Positions 43,686 through 51,574 of a stretch of DNA of 64,000 nucleotides are shown in pieces. How positions within the stretch are numbered: the stretch's first letter is position 1; each line of letters begins with the position of its first letter. Both the position numbers and the translations under genes were made by a program. Source of the stretch: Pseudomonadota bacterium. GTDB taxonomy: Bacteria; Bdellovibrionota; UBA1018. Where the stretch lies: assembly GCA_027485695.1 (NCBI GenBank), contig JAIXQO010000003.1:682001-746000 (forward strand), in the 5' to 3' direction. The notes below the pieces were generated by a model. That model ran no database searches and was not told the origin of the DNA. It saw nothing but the letters and a program-made list of their open reading frames with translations.

Positions 43686-43883
43686 ATGTTCGATTTGATG
43701 GGTCAAAACAGCACGAATACTTTAGCAACCGCGCCAATTCCTGCTGGAGCTTACGATATTGCACAGGGAGATGATTGGATGGTCGAGCAGCTCACGCGCT
43801 CTCTCGATCTCTTGTCTCGACTCTCGGAGAGATCGATTCAATTGGAGACGAGGTATCGTTATGGACGACCTATGGATGAGTGA
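43686..43883 (+). CDS. small protein, first gene of a sigma-54 operon, unknown
   Basis: 65 residues from the ATG at 43686 (GAGAGGA 8 bp upstream). Upstream in-frame starts would lie before the inferred transcription start. The protein is polar with a helical C-terminal half (EQLTRSLDLLSRLSERSIQLE). No family is recognised. Its end overlaps the start of the phosphoribosyltransferase gene by 23 bp. Confidence 0.6.
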   Translation: MFDLMGQNSTNTLATAPIPAGAYDIAQGDDWMVEQLTRSLDLLSRLSERSIQLETRYRYGRPMDE

Positions 43884-44601
43884 TCGTTTTAAAAATCGTA
43901 TCGACGCAGGCCGTCTCTTGGCAGAGCGTCTCAAACACCGAACCTTCGACCAACCGCTTCTGCTTGCTCTCTCCAAGGGTGGAGTCTCCATCGGCTCCGA
44001 AGTGTCCCGCATCACCGGCATTCCACTCGATGTCTTGCTGATTCGTCCCATCAAAACACCTCGTCATCCAGAATACGCAATCGGTGCGATCACTGAGAAC
44101 GGGTATTTTCGCGTGAATCCGCGACTCATGCGTCGGCTCGGACTTCAAGAATCCGAAATTGAATCCGTCATCGTACGCGAACGTGAAGAACTCAAACGAC
44201 GTTCGATGCGCTACCGTACGGACCGGCCGCTTCCTCCGCTGGGCAGTCGTGACGTCATTGTTGTCGATGACGGCTTGATGGTCGGTGCCGTAGCAGAGGT
44301 CGCTTGCGAGTATCTGCGAGAGTTGGGCGCGAATCGCATTGTGCTGGCTGTACCGATCTGTACGCGTCGACTTGAGGTGCGGCTCAGAGCACATGTCGAC
44401 GAGCTGCTCTGCTTGCGATACACCGAAGGGTTTTCTTCGATCTCATTTTATTATGACTCTTACGAGTATGTGGCAGATGATGAAGCCATTCGTCTTTTGG
44501 TCGTAGCGCGGGAACTTGGAGAGTCTCGCAATCTGGGAGACGGAACCGCGTTTCGTTCTCCCGGAGTGTTTTATGCTCAGGATCGAGCGGAGAGGTCGTG
44601 A
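43861..44601 (+). CDS. type I phosphoribosyltransferase-domain protein
   Basis: 246 residues. The PRPP-binding motif is VIVVDDGLMVGAVAEVA, a variant of the usual DDGxxTG(A/S)T (Met-Val replace Ala-Thr). The flexible-loop region and the start ALSKGGVSIGSEVSRITGIPLDVLLIRPIKTP match the ComF/PRTase-like proteins found in bacterial stress operons. The substrate is unknown. It is co-translated with the small upstream gene and directly followed by a DHp-only protein gene. Confidence 0.82.
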   Translation: MDDLWMSDRFKNRIDAGRLLAERLKHRTFDQPLLLALSKGGVSIGSEVSRITGIPLDVLLIRPIKTPRHPEYAIGAITENGYFRVNPRLMRRLGLQESEIESVIVREREELKRRSMRYRTDRPLPPLGSRDVIVVDDGLMVGAVAEVACEYLRELGANRIVLAVPICTRRLEVRLRAHVDELLCLRYTEGFSSISFYYDSYEYVADDEAIRLLVVARELGESRNLGDGTAFRSPGVFYAQDRAERS

Positions 44602-45093
44602 GTGAAAAAAGAAAAATTTAGCCGTTCAGGGGATCTCGTCGGTCGCAAGTGGGCGTTTCTATCTCGGACGGAACAGAAATATATTCGAATCCGCAGGAAA
44701 TTGGACGGGAGTTTTGCCGGTGCCTACCAAAAAGTGTTTGACGACGATGGATCGCAGCACTTCAAAGATCAGGTTTGTAGTTGTGGTGATTCTCGGAGAA
44801 TTCTTGCAGAGTTTGTTCAATCCATTTCGCACGGACTGAAAACTCCGGTCACCTCCTTGCGATTGGTTTCTCAATTGCAGAAGCGAAAACTTGCATCAGG
44901 GGATCCATCGGTGTTTGACGAAAAATCAATGGCTCGTTGGATTGATCTGATCGATCGCCAGACAGCAAGGTTGAATCGTGTGATTGAAGATTTATCTAGC
45001 GGAATAGATTCGCTGGAAAGCGGCCTTACTCATCAGTCGGTAGATGAATCCAAGTCAGCTCGTGCTTGTTATGATGCAAATGAATCACACTAG
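44602..45093 (+). CDS. DHp-only histidine kinase fragment-like protein
   Basis: 163 residues, GTG start immediately after the phosphoribosyltransferase stop. The region FVQSISHGLKTPVTSLRLVSQLQKR (about 72-96; quoted in part: SISHGLKTPVTSLR) is a good HisKA dimerisation motif with phosphorylatable His and the E/D-to-G change in the H-box (HGLKTP instead of HELRTP). No HATPase follows; the protein ends about 65 residues later. The N-terminal 60 residues are basic. It may be phosphorylated in trans by the nearby kinase or act as an adaptor. Its 3' end overlaps the rlmM-like gene by 68 bp. Confidence 0.75.
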   Translation: MKKEKFSRSGDLVGRKWAFLSRTEQKYIRIRRKLDGSFAGAYQKVFDDDGSQHFKDQVCSCGDSRRILAEFVQSISHGLKTPVTSLRLVSQLQKRKLASGDPSVFDEKSMARWIDLIDRQTARLNRVIEDLSSGIDSLESGLTHQSVDESKSARACYDANESH

Positions 45094-45979
45094 AGTTCGG
45101 CAGGTTTTGAAAGCGTGAGATCGCCTCAAAAGACGACTCGCCTTTGAACTTGAGGGTGCAAACGCATTTCAATTTTGGTTTTATCGCCAGCCATCGCGTG
45201 ACGAGCTCAAAGAGACGAGCTGGATCGCAGATCATATCCGACAGCAGCCAATCGATTTTTCCGTCCCAAACGGGTGCGAGCGAGAAGGCATCTTTTTTTA
45301 GGAACTCGACGCCCGGCATGCGGCTCACTTCCGGAGTGATCGACGCACCGTCAACGCTGTAGGTTTTCCCTGCAAAATGGGCGAGTACCCATGTCCAACC
45401 GCCTGGACAGCTCCCGAGATCCACGACGGTTTCGTCTGAACGGGGCACCGCGCCGATGCGCGTGAATGCTTCCCAGAGTTTTAAGTAAGCACGACTGGGT
45501 GGTTCTGACTTGTTTTCCAGAAACGTGTATTCGCCGAATCTTGCACGTGCGTTTACCGGAGACGAGTAGAAACCCTCGTCTCTCGAAATCAAACCGAAGT
45601 ATCGAAATTGTGGAATGAGAGGCGCGTCTACAGTGGGAGGCGCAAGTGGAGTTTCAAAGCGTTGTTTGGGCAGCGCCTCGACGATGAGTTCTCCGCGCCG
45701 AAATGAATCAAAAGGGAGGTGACACCAGCGTCGATCAATCGACTTGAGATGAGTCGCCGATTTTTGAATGGATTCGATCGGAAAAAATCCTTCGATCCGG
45801 ATCTTCTCTTCGCACCACACCCATAGACTATCTTCGGAGATCCATTTATTTTCTGGCCCGCGATGTAGCGCGAGGTTTCGGTAGCGCGCTTCGCGCTGAA
45901 GTTCGGTATCCAGTCGGTCCACTGGAAGGATCAGCACGGGTGCACGAATGGATTTGATGATAGAGGCGGGAGTAGGCAT
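45026..45979 (-). CDS. RlmM/FtsJ-like rRNA 2'-O-ribose methyltransferase
   Basis: 317 residues. The C-terminal Rossmann fold (about 165-317) shows the SAM motif VVDLGSCPGGWTWVLAHF and the FtsJ-type Lys-Asp-Lys-Glu tetrad: Lys in SRAYLKLWEAF, Asp in LLSDMICDP, Lys in CTLKFKGES, Glu in HELTWIH. The N-terminal 150 residues look like a THUMP-type RNA-binding part. The length is close to RlmM. It probably methylates 23S rRNA; the exact nucleotide is not determined. Confidence 0.85.
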   Translation of the reverse strand: MPTPASIIKSIRAPVLILPVDRLDTELQREARYRNLALHRGPENKWISEDSLWVWCEEKIRIEGFFPIESIQKSATHLKSIDRRWCHLPFDSFRRGELIVEALPKQRFETPLAPPTVDAPLIPQFRYFGLISRDEGFYSSPVNARARFGEYTFLENKSEPPSRAYLKLWEAFTRIGAVPRSDETVVDLGSCPGGWTWVLAHFAGKTYSVDGASITPEVSRMPGVEFLKKDAFSLAPVWDGKIDWLLSDMICDPARLFELVTRWLAIKPKLKCVCTLKFKGESSFEAISRFQNLPNSSVIHLHHNKHELTWIHLPTDE

Positions 45980-46066
45980 TTAACCTCATTTGAGCGGTAA
46001 AAACCCGATAAGTAAAGAAAACGCGCTTGAAACTCCAGTGAAATAGGCGCACATCTCGGGAGGCTT

Positions 46067-46450
46067 ATGTATACGGAAACCACCGACCATTTTCTTGTCG
46101 AAGTTGAACCGGCCTATCTTCCGGATCAATCCAAACCAACCGAAGATCAATTCGTTTTTTCGTACGTCATCACGATTATCAATCAAGGTAGCGTACCAGC
46201 TAAACTCCGCTATCGTCACTGGACGATCACGGATGGTAACGGTGAAGTCCGCAAAGTGGATGGGCCGGGAGTCGTTGGCGAAGAGCCTGAGATTCTTCCC
46301 GGTCAGGGATTCCGATACGCGTCGTTCTGCCCGTTGACGACGCCGACGGGAAACATGCGGGGCTCTTACGATATGGTAGATGCGAACGGACGAACTTTTA
46401 GCATCCGTATCCCGCTTTTCTTTTTGCGAGACCTTCGCAATTTACATTGA
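46067..46450 (+). CDS. apaG: ApaG domain protein
   Basis: 127 residues, the standard ApaG length. The motifs FVFSYVITIINQGSVPAKLRYRHWTITDGNGEV (quoted in parts: FVFSYVITIINQG, LRYRHWTITDGNG), GPGVVGEEPEILPGQGFRYASFCPL and GSYDMVDANG are diagnostic. The protein has a fibronectin-III-like fold; in Salmonella loss affects Co2+ resistance and Mg2+ efflux. GGAGG lies 5 bp upstream. Confidence 0.95.
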   Translation: MYTETTDHFLVEVEPAYLPDQSKPTEDQFVFSYVITIINQGSVPAKLRYRHWTITDGNGEVRKVDGPGVVGEEPEILPGQGFRYASFCPLTTPTGNMRGSYDMVDANGRTFSIRIPLFFLRDLRNLH

Positions 46451-46457
46451 TGAAGTT

Positions 46458-46958
46458 TTAATGACCGGACGGATGGGATGTCTCCAGTCGACGAGTCCAA
46501 ATTTCCGCGTTCGAGCCGTCGGCGTAGTAACCTGGGACGCCTCCATGAACTTGGAAACCAGCTCGTTGATAGAGTGTCCCGAGATTCGCTTCTGTTTCTG
46601 GTACGAACACGACCACTTCGGGGCCGATGTTTTTTGACCCTGACTCACAGAGTGTCTCTATGAGCGCTGGAAAAGTTTCCCCTCGAGTCTGTGCGCTACT
46701 CTCGAGAAACAAAATTTCAAACTGACCTCGTTCATCGACGTTTTTTTGTTTTCCGATCAAAACGCCTGCGATCCGAGCATTTGGACCGATGGCGATCCAG
46801 CCCCGATAAGCGGAGTCCGGGTTCTCGCATTCTTTGAGGACCCAGTTCAGTTGATCCGGCGTGAGCGTCAGGCGACCAGGCACTTCGGTCAGCGTCGCAA
46901 GCACTTGGAAGAAATCTGAGGCGAGGGCAGGGCGCACGGTGATCGGTGAGTTTGCCAT
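46458..46958 (-). CDS. GNAT-family acetyltransferase
   Basis: 166 residues. The acetyl-CoA-binding pattern is visible late: GQFEILFLESSAQTRGETFPALIETLC and LGTLYQRAGFQVHGGVPGYYADGS (quoted in parts: FEILFLESSAQTRG, LYQRAGFQVHGG). Substrate unknown. It converges on apaG with 7 bp between stops. Confidence 0.85.
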   Translation of the reverse strand: MANSPITVRPALASDFFQVLATLTEVPGRLTLTPDQLNWVLKECENPDSAYRGWIAIGPNARIAGVLIGKQKNVDERGQFEILFLESSAQTRGETFPALIETLCESGSKNIGPEVVVFVPETEANLGTLYQRAGFQVHGGVPGYYADGSNAEIWTRRLETSHPSGH

Positions 46959-47136
46959 GAGGGGTCATGCTCCTAAAATTCAAATGATGGCCCATTTTTA
47001 ACAGCTAAGAGCCTGAAATAACAAACCAAAATTTAAAACTCAACATAGCATTGCAGGGCGCTACCACGCTGTGGTACTCCGCGTCGCACAACACGAGGGC
47101 CAAATGCACGGTCTAAAACGTGGGGGGAATGAAATC

Positions 47137-49182
47137 ATGTCGAAAAAGCAGTTTTTTAGTCGATCGGCTTATCCACTGACCGCAGCCGCGCTGATGATGG
47201 GTCTGACCAGTTCCGGTGCCTATGCAGTTCCGACGCAGAAAATCGCGTATGAAGATACGAACCGTGGAATCATGGTCTATGCGGATAGCAATGACCCAGA
47301 AGTCTTCTGGTATCTGCCCCTATTCAAGTTCGCATCCAAAGACGGTAAGACCACGGTGAGTGCGATCGAACGCGCCAACGGCAATACCAGTTTTCGTTTC
47401 GCGCTGATCCCTTATTTCCCCGAAGAGTACAAAGAGCTGGTTGCGCAGAGTTTGCGCATTTCACGCGCTCAACAGCTGAAACCGGTCGTGGCCACACAGT
47501 TCTCCATTTCCGTACGCGACTTTAATATTCGCACGGACAGCGAAAAAGTGACGAACGTTGCTTACATGAATCGCTCCCATGTCATGGACGTGAATCTCCC
47601 GAAGGATACTGCGGCGGATTTCATGGCTCTTTTTAACAGCGAAGAAGGTATGCCAGTGAACATCACCATGGCGTACACCGGTGAAAAAATCCAAGACTAC
47701 GTCGACGCGCAAGTGAGCTGCAAAGATGTCGCGAGCGCTTTGAACTATGGTGGTCAGGCAGGTTACTACTATACGGGCGCTGATATCGCCAACGCGGTCA
47801 CTCGGTCCGCGTTCAACGCGAACGTGAAAATTGTGACCAAAGGTAGCCCTACGAATATGGGCGATCTGATCAACAAGGTGTTCAATATTTGTTTCACCCC
47901 GATTCGTCCGGACGCTCCTCAGGGGCAGAGAATGTCGGCGATTGTTTCGACGTCTTCGGCGCGTTTGGAATTTGCTCCCATCATCGACCGCGAAGCAGCG
48001 ATGAAGTTTTACCGTGCGAAACGTGAACAATGGTGGGCGAGTCACGATGTGAATGCGAACCCATTCGCGGCAATGAACCGAGTTGCTCCGCAAGTCAGCC
48101 AAACGCAAACCCAAGACCCGATGGCTATTCCGACCACGACTCCTACGACCACTCCTGGTACCGACACCGGTGGTTATGGCAGTGGCGGCTACGGTAGCGG
48201 TGGCTATGGAAGTGGCGGCACCGGAGGTACTGGAGGTACTGGAGGTACTGGAGGTACTGGAGGTACTGGTGGTACTGGTGGTACTGGTGGCACCGGTGGT
48301 TACGGCAGTGGCGGATACGGAGACGGTGGCTACGGTAGTGGCGGCTACGGTAGCGGCGGCTATGGCAGTGGTGGATATGGTAGCGGCTACGGCGGTTACG
48401 GATCAGGCGGCTATGGTACTGGCGGCTACGGTACCGGTGGTTATGGCACCGGCGGTTACGGCACCGGCGGTTACGGCACCGGCGGTTACGGCACCGGCGG
48501 TTACGGCACCGGCGGCTATGGTGCGGGTGGGACAGGCACCGGTCCTGGATACATCCCGATGGGTCCTGGCGCTCAAGCTCGCTTTCAGTTCAAGAAAGCA
48601 ACTTGGAACCGGGATGACCAAGTCGCCATCTCGCAAATTGCGATGGCCGATATGGAATCTACCTTCGTTTCTCCTCAGATCCTCTCTGCAACGGCGGCTT
48701 CCGCGATGGCGGCGCCGAAGGTGTTGAACCTCGGTGTGAAGACGGTTCGCGTGAAAGTGAACGCGACCGAGCTCAAGCCTTTTACGACCGCAGTCAACAT
48801 TGAGCCAGGCGAACAGTGGACCATCGAGAGTGGATTCATATTCAAGGCGAAAAAGCTCACCTCCCCGGGGGCGGGCGCGATTCGCGAACTTCGCTGGGAA
48901 CCTAACTGGCAGTTGCCTTACGACAACCTGATGTACCGCGTGGGCCTCGGTCCGTGGAAACCAGTCGGTAAGCGGACGGTGATCGGTTTGGATCAAATCG
49001 ACAAAGGCCGCATTCAGTTCTACATCGATAAAGCTGCGATCTTCGATAAGATTGACCCAGAGCTCAAAAAAACGACCTTTGGCCTCAGCTGGCTGAGCAT
49101 TCCGGTTGTACCAGAAATGTCTCTCGACTCCATCTTGCCTGAGTTTTACATTCAGATGAGTGGAAAGAAATACACCTTCTAG
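47137..49182 (+). CDS. secreted protein with long Gly/Tyr repeat region
   Basis: 681 residues from the ATG at 47137. Signal peptide (AAALMMGLTSSGAYAVPT), then a folded domain (about 25-335), then a Thr/Pro linker, a low-complexity Gly/Tyr/Ser/Thr region (about 343-468) and a C-terminal folded domain (about 480-681). The repeat region has GGYGSG units, a GGT triplet run and GGYGTG units. Similar sequences appear in structural or adhesive envelope proteins. The N- and C-domains have no recognised family, although the first has regular alternating strands. A VanX-like dipeptidase gene overlaps its end by 23 bp. Confidence 0.85.
   Translation: MSKKQFFSRSAYPLTAAALMMGLTSSGAYAVPTQKIAYEDTNRGIMVYADSNDPEVFWYLPLFKFASKDGKTTVSAIERANGNTSFRFALIPYFPEEYKELVAQSLRISRAQQLKPVVATQFSISVRDFNIRTDSEKVTNVAYMNRSHVMDVNLPKDTAADFMALFNSEEGMPVNITMAYTGEKIQDYVDAQVSCKDVASALNYGGQAGYYYTGADIANAVTRSAFNANVKIVTKGSPTNMGDLINKVFNICFTPIRPDAPQGQRMSAIVSTSSARLEFAPIIDREAAMKFYRAKREQWWASHDVNANPFAAMNRVAPQVSQTQTQDPMAIPTTTPTTTPGTDTGGYGSGGYGSGGYGSGGTGGTGGTGGTGGTGGTGGTGGTGGTGGYGSGGYGDGGYGSGGYGSGGYGSGGYGSGYGGYGSGGYGTGGYGTGGYGTGGYGTGGYGTGGYGTGGYGTGGYGAGGTGTGPGYIPMGPGAQARFQFKKATWNRDDQVAISQIAMADMESTFVSPQILSATAASAMAAPKVLNLGVKTVRVKVNATELKPFTTAVNIEPGEQWTIESGFIFKAKKLTSPGAGAIRELRWEPNWQLPYDNLMYRVGLGPWKPVGKRTVIGLDQIDKGRIQFYIDKAAIFDKIDPELKKTTFGLSWLSIPVVPEMSLDSILPEFYIQMSGKKYTF
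48166..48540 (+). repeat. in-frame tandem repeats in the Gly/Tyr protein
   Basis: Three tandem DNA repeats are visible: a 15-bp unit coding GGYGS, a 9-bp GGTACTGGA-type unit coding Gly-Thr-Gly (about 48208-48300) and a 15-bp unit coding GGYGT, several copies nearly identical (about 48415-48525). Unit lengths are multiples of 3, so copy-number changes keep the frame. Such arrays tend to vary between strains. Confidence 0.88.
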
Positions 49183-49789
49183 TTCGTTGAATCAGCCGAT
49201 CTTCGGCGAGAATCCAAAAAGCGGGGATTGGGTCGATCTGAAGCGACTCGATCCCCGCTTTGGTTTGGATATTCGCTACGCCAGTCGTAATAATTTCATT
49301 GGTCGAATTTTTTATCCGAGCGCGGAAGCATTTCTTTGGGCGCCCGTCGCAAATGCGCTTCATCGCGCACAACTCGAACTCTGGGAACAAGGGTTCGGCA
49401 TCATGGTGTTCGACGCCTACCGTCCGTACGCAGTGACGCGCGCGTTTTGGGAGGAGTGCAAACCGGGCGAGCAGGACTATCTAGCGGATCCTACACGTGG
49501 CTCGAATCATAACCGGGGCTGTGCCGTCGATCTGTCTCTCTATAGCCGTGACACTGGGAAACTAGTCGAGATGACGAGTGATTTCGATGAAATGAACGAA
49601 AAAGCTTGGCCGACCTACAAAAACGCTAGTGCGGCTGCAATTGCAAACCGCGATCGACTGATCAGTGCCATGCGGGCGCAAGACTTTGAAGTCGCCGGAA
49701 ACGAGTGGTGGCATTTCAATCACCCGCTCGCGAGAACGGTTCCGGTTTGGGATCTAAGCTTTGAGGAAATCCGAAATCTGATCGGCTAA
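49160..49789 (+). CDS. D-alanyl-D-alanine dipeptidase (VanX family)
   Basis: 209 residues. The zinc motif SNHNRGCAVDLSL (Ser-x-His-x-x-Gly-x-x-x-Asp) and EWWHFNHP near the C-terminus, with the catalytic Glu and last His ligand, identify the M15D dipeptidase family. It cleaves D-Ala-D-Ala; in non-resistant bacteria it recycles peptidoglycan or lets cells use the dipeptide. GTG start at 49160, overlapping the preceding gene by 23 bp; a TTG at 49190 is the other option. No signal peptide, so it acts in the cytoplasm. Confidence 0.9.
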   Translation: MERNTPSSSLNQPIFGENPKSGDWVDLKRLDPRFGLDIRYASRNNFIGRIFYPSAEAFLWAPVANALHRAQLELWEQGFGIMVFDAYRPYAVTRAFWEECKPGEQDYLADPTRGSNHNRGCAVDLSLYSRDTGKLVEMTSDFDEMNEKAWPTYKNASAAAIANRDRLISAMRAQDFEVAGNEWWHFNHPLARTVPVWDLSFEEIRNLIG

Positions 49790-50509
49790 CCATTCGGGAG
49801 CGTCGATAGAAATGTCGTGTCCGGCTTCGGTGTGGAGGCGTAAGGGTGCACCATATCGAGCGGCGAATCGGCGCGAGCATTCCACGGATACCAGGCGATC
49901 TTTTTCGCATCCGATGATCAGGGTCGGGATGGGAAGCGACTTCGGGGCTCTAAAACGGCTGGCCGCAAAAATTTGCGCGGCAAACGTATGGCGCGTGATG
50001 GGATAGTCGCGACGGATTTGGACGGAACGAGGTAATTGGAGATCGCGGAGTTCGGGGCGATTCACGGTGAGTTCCAAGATAAGTTTTTCGCTCGACTCAT
50101 CATCAAATGCGACCCAGTTTTTTACGATCTTCGGCAATGCCCGTAGATTGAATCGTTCGTGTAGCCCGCCAATATCTCGCGCGCTTGAGTTCACGAGAAT
50201 GAACTTCTCAAAATCATTCGGATAGTGGCTCACCCAATCGATGCCTACCATTCCTCCCATACTCATCGAGACGAGTGTCCAGTGACCGCTTGGAAACCGT
50301 CCGGATTCGATTTCTTGTCGGAAACGATTTCGGATGTCTTCGCGCATTCCCGAAATCGAAGCGGGCGATCGTCTTCCGGACTCGGTTCCCGTTCCGGGAA
50401 AATCCAAAAAGTAGGCGCGGATATTTGGATGGTATCGTTCGAGGGTTTGTTTGAAATTCCCCCAATGGAATTGCGATCGAATGAGGCCACGGAGCAGGAG
50501 AACGTTCAT
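49754..50509 (-). CDS. alpha/beta hydrolase
   Basis: 251 residues from the ATG at 50509. Motifs: oxyanion region LLLRGLIRSQFHWGNF, nucleophile elbow VSMSMGGMVGIDWV, Asp in IIGCEKDRLVSVE and His in EAGHDISIDAP. This is the typical hydrolase arrangement; the substrate is unknown. It converges on the dipeptidase gene with a 36-bp overlap. Confidence 0.87.
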   Translation of the reverse strand: MNVLLLRGLIRSQFHWGNFKQTLERYHPNIRAYFLDFPGTGTESGRRSPASISGMREDIRNRFRQEIESGRFPSGHWTLVSMSMGGMVGIDWVSHYPNDFEKFILVNSSARDIGGLHERFNLRALPKIVKNWVAFDDESSEKLILELTVNRPELRDLQLPRSVQIRRDYPITRHTFAAQIFAASRFRAPKSLPIPTLIIGCEKDRLVSVECSRRFAARYGAPLRLHTEAGHDISIDAPEWLADQISDFLKA

Positions 50510-50535
50510 AGGCTCCGCGGATGGAGGAGGTGCGG

Positions 50536-51462
50536 TTACCACTGCGCACTGCCACCGCAATAGGTGAGCTCGCCGGCGAGCAGTTGGCCACTTTGATAGC
50601 GAATTTCGTAGGCACCACAACGCGGAAGGTAAGTAACTTCCATCGTGGCGGTCGACGCGCCTGATGGCTGGATGCGAAGTGTACCCGTAGTCGGGAAACA
50701 GCAATTCGGATCACCCCATTGAAGATTGGTAAAAGTTCCGAGTTGCACATCTGTTGCGCTACGAACTAAGCGCAGCTTGCCCGTGTTCACGACGCGAGCC
50801 GTGCGCGTGAAGTCTACAGTCGTAATCGAGAATTCGCTCCCTGTTGGTGTATAGATCGAATCGGAAGAGAGTGATACTAAGCCATTTTTCAGATCATAGT
50901 GAAGCCCGGAAACGCGCAGTTTCCAAAGGGTGAGGCCCGTATTGAGTGGAGACAGGACGACGCCCCCGCCAATAGCGTCACCGAGCACTGAGCGGACTTC
51001 TGAAGTAGATTGAAGCGTGAGCCCCGAGTTGAGGCTTTTTTGAAGGGACTGAGTGACGTTCGCAGATCGGTCCGCGGTACCGACGAAACAGCCAGCGCCA
51101 TCGGAGTAAGAGATCGAGACAAATCCGACCATCGTATCGTAAGCGTTCACACAGTTGTTGTACTCAATCCGTTTGCGAGGTCGGTCGGTGGTGACGCAGG
51201 CGGCATTCACATTCGCGCGTCCGCAGCGACCACCTGGGGTGACGGTCGGATTCCACTCTTCGAGGGAGCCCACCAAGGTAGAGGTGAAAATCGAGACCGG
51301 GTCACGCAGTTCGGACTCGGCCTGAGGTTGCTTGCCACCGCTGCCGCCACCAGAGTTTCCTCCGATCGGATTTTTGTTTTTGAGTGCGTCGCAGCTCATA
51401 AAACCGAACGCGATAGATGCAATCAAAAAACTGACAGAGTGTCGGCGAAAGTGATTTTTCAT
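50536..51462 (-). CDS. predicted lipoprotein, beta-rich, unknown
   Basis: 308 residues. Lipobox FGFMSC at residue 24, then a Gly/Ser/Asn linker and a beta-rich mature part with several Cys (GRCGRANVNAACV, NNCVNA, AGCFVG, NCCFPTT, RCGAYE, YCGG). No family is recognised. It is 26 bp upstream of the alpha/beta hydrolase start on the same strand. Confidence 0.78.
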   Translation of the reverse strand: MKNHFRRHSVSFLIASIAFGFMSCDALKNKNPIGGNSGGGSGGKQPQAESELRDPVSIFTSTLVGSLEEWNPTVTPGGRCGRANVNAACVTTDRPRKRIEYNNCVNAYDTMVGFVSISYSDGAGCFVGTADRSANVTQSLQKSLNSGLTLQSTSEVRSVLGDAIGGGVVLSPLNTGLTLWKLRVSGLHYDLKNGLVSLSSDSIYTPTGSEFSITTVDFTRTARVVNTGKLRLVRSATDVQLGTFTNLQWGDPNCCFPTTGTLRIQPSGASTATMEVTYLPRCGAYEIRYQSGQLLAGELTYCGGSAQW

Positions 51463-51574
51463 GCGGATATTTAATCGAAAAGTTCGATTGAAGTAAAATC
51501 AAATAATATTAGTTTAAGAGTAGAGATCAAATGGTAATATCATAAAAGCGACGGCAACCGATGTGAGGCATCCG

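Noticed and set aside
48166..48540. CRISPR-like regular repeats
   Set aside because: Units are 9 or 15 bp, contiguous without spacers and in frame within a coding sequence, so they are protein repeats.
48403..48996. A minus-strand frame of 197 residues over the repeat region
   Set aside because: It consists mostly of GAVTAGAVTAG-type shadow repeats of the Gly/Tyr array.
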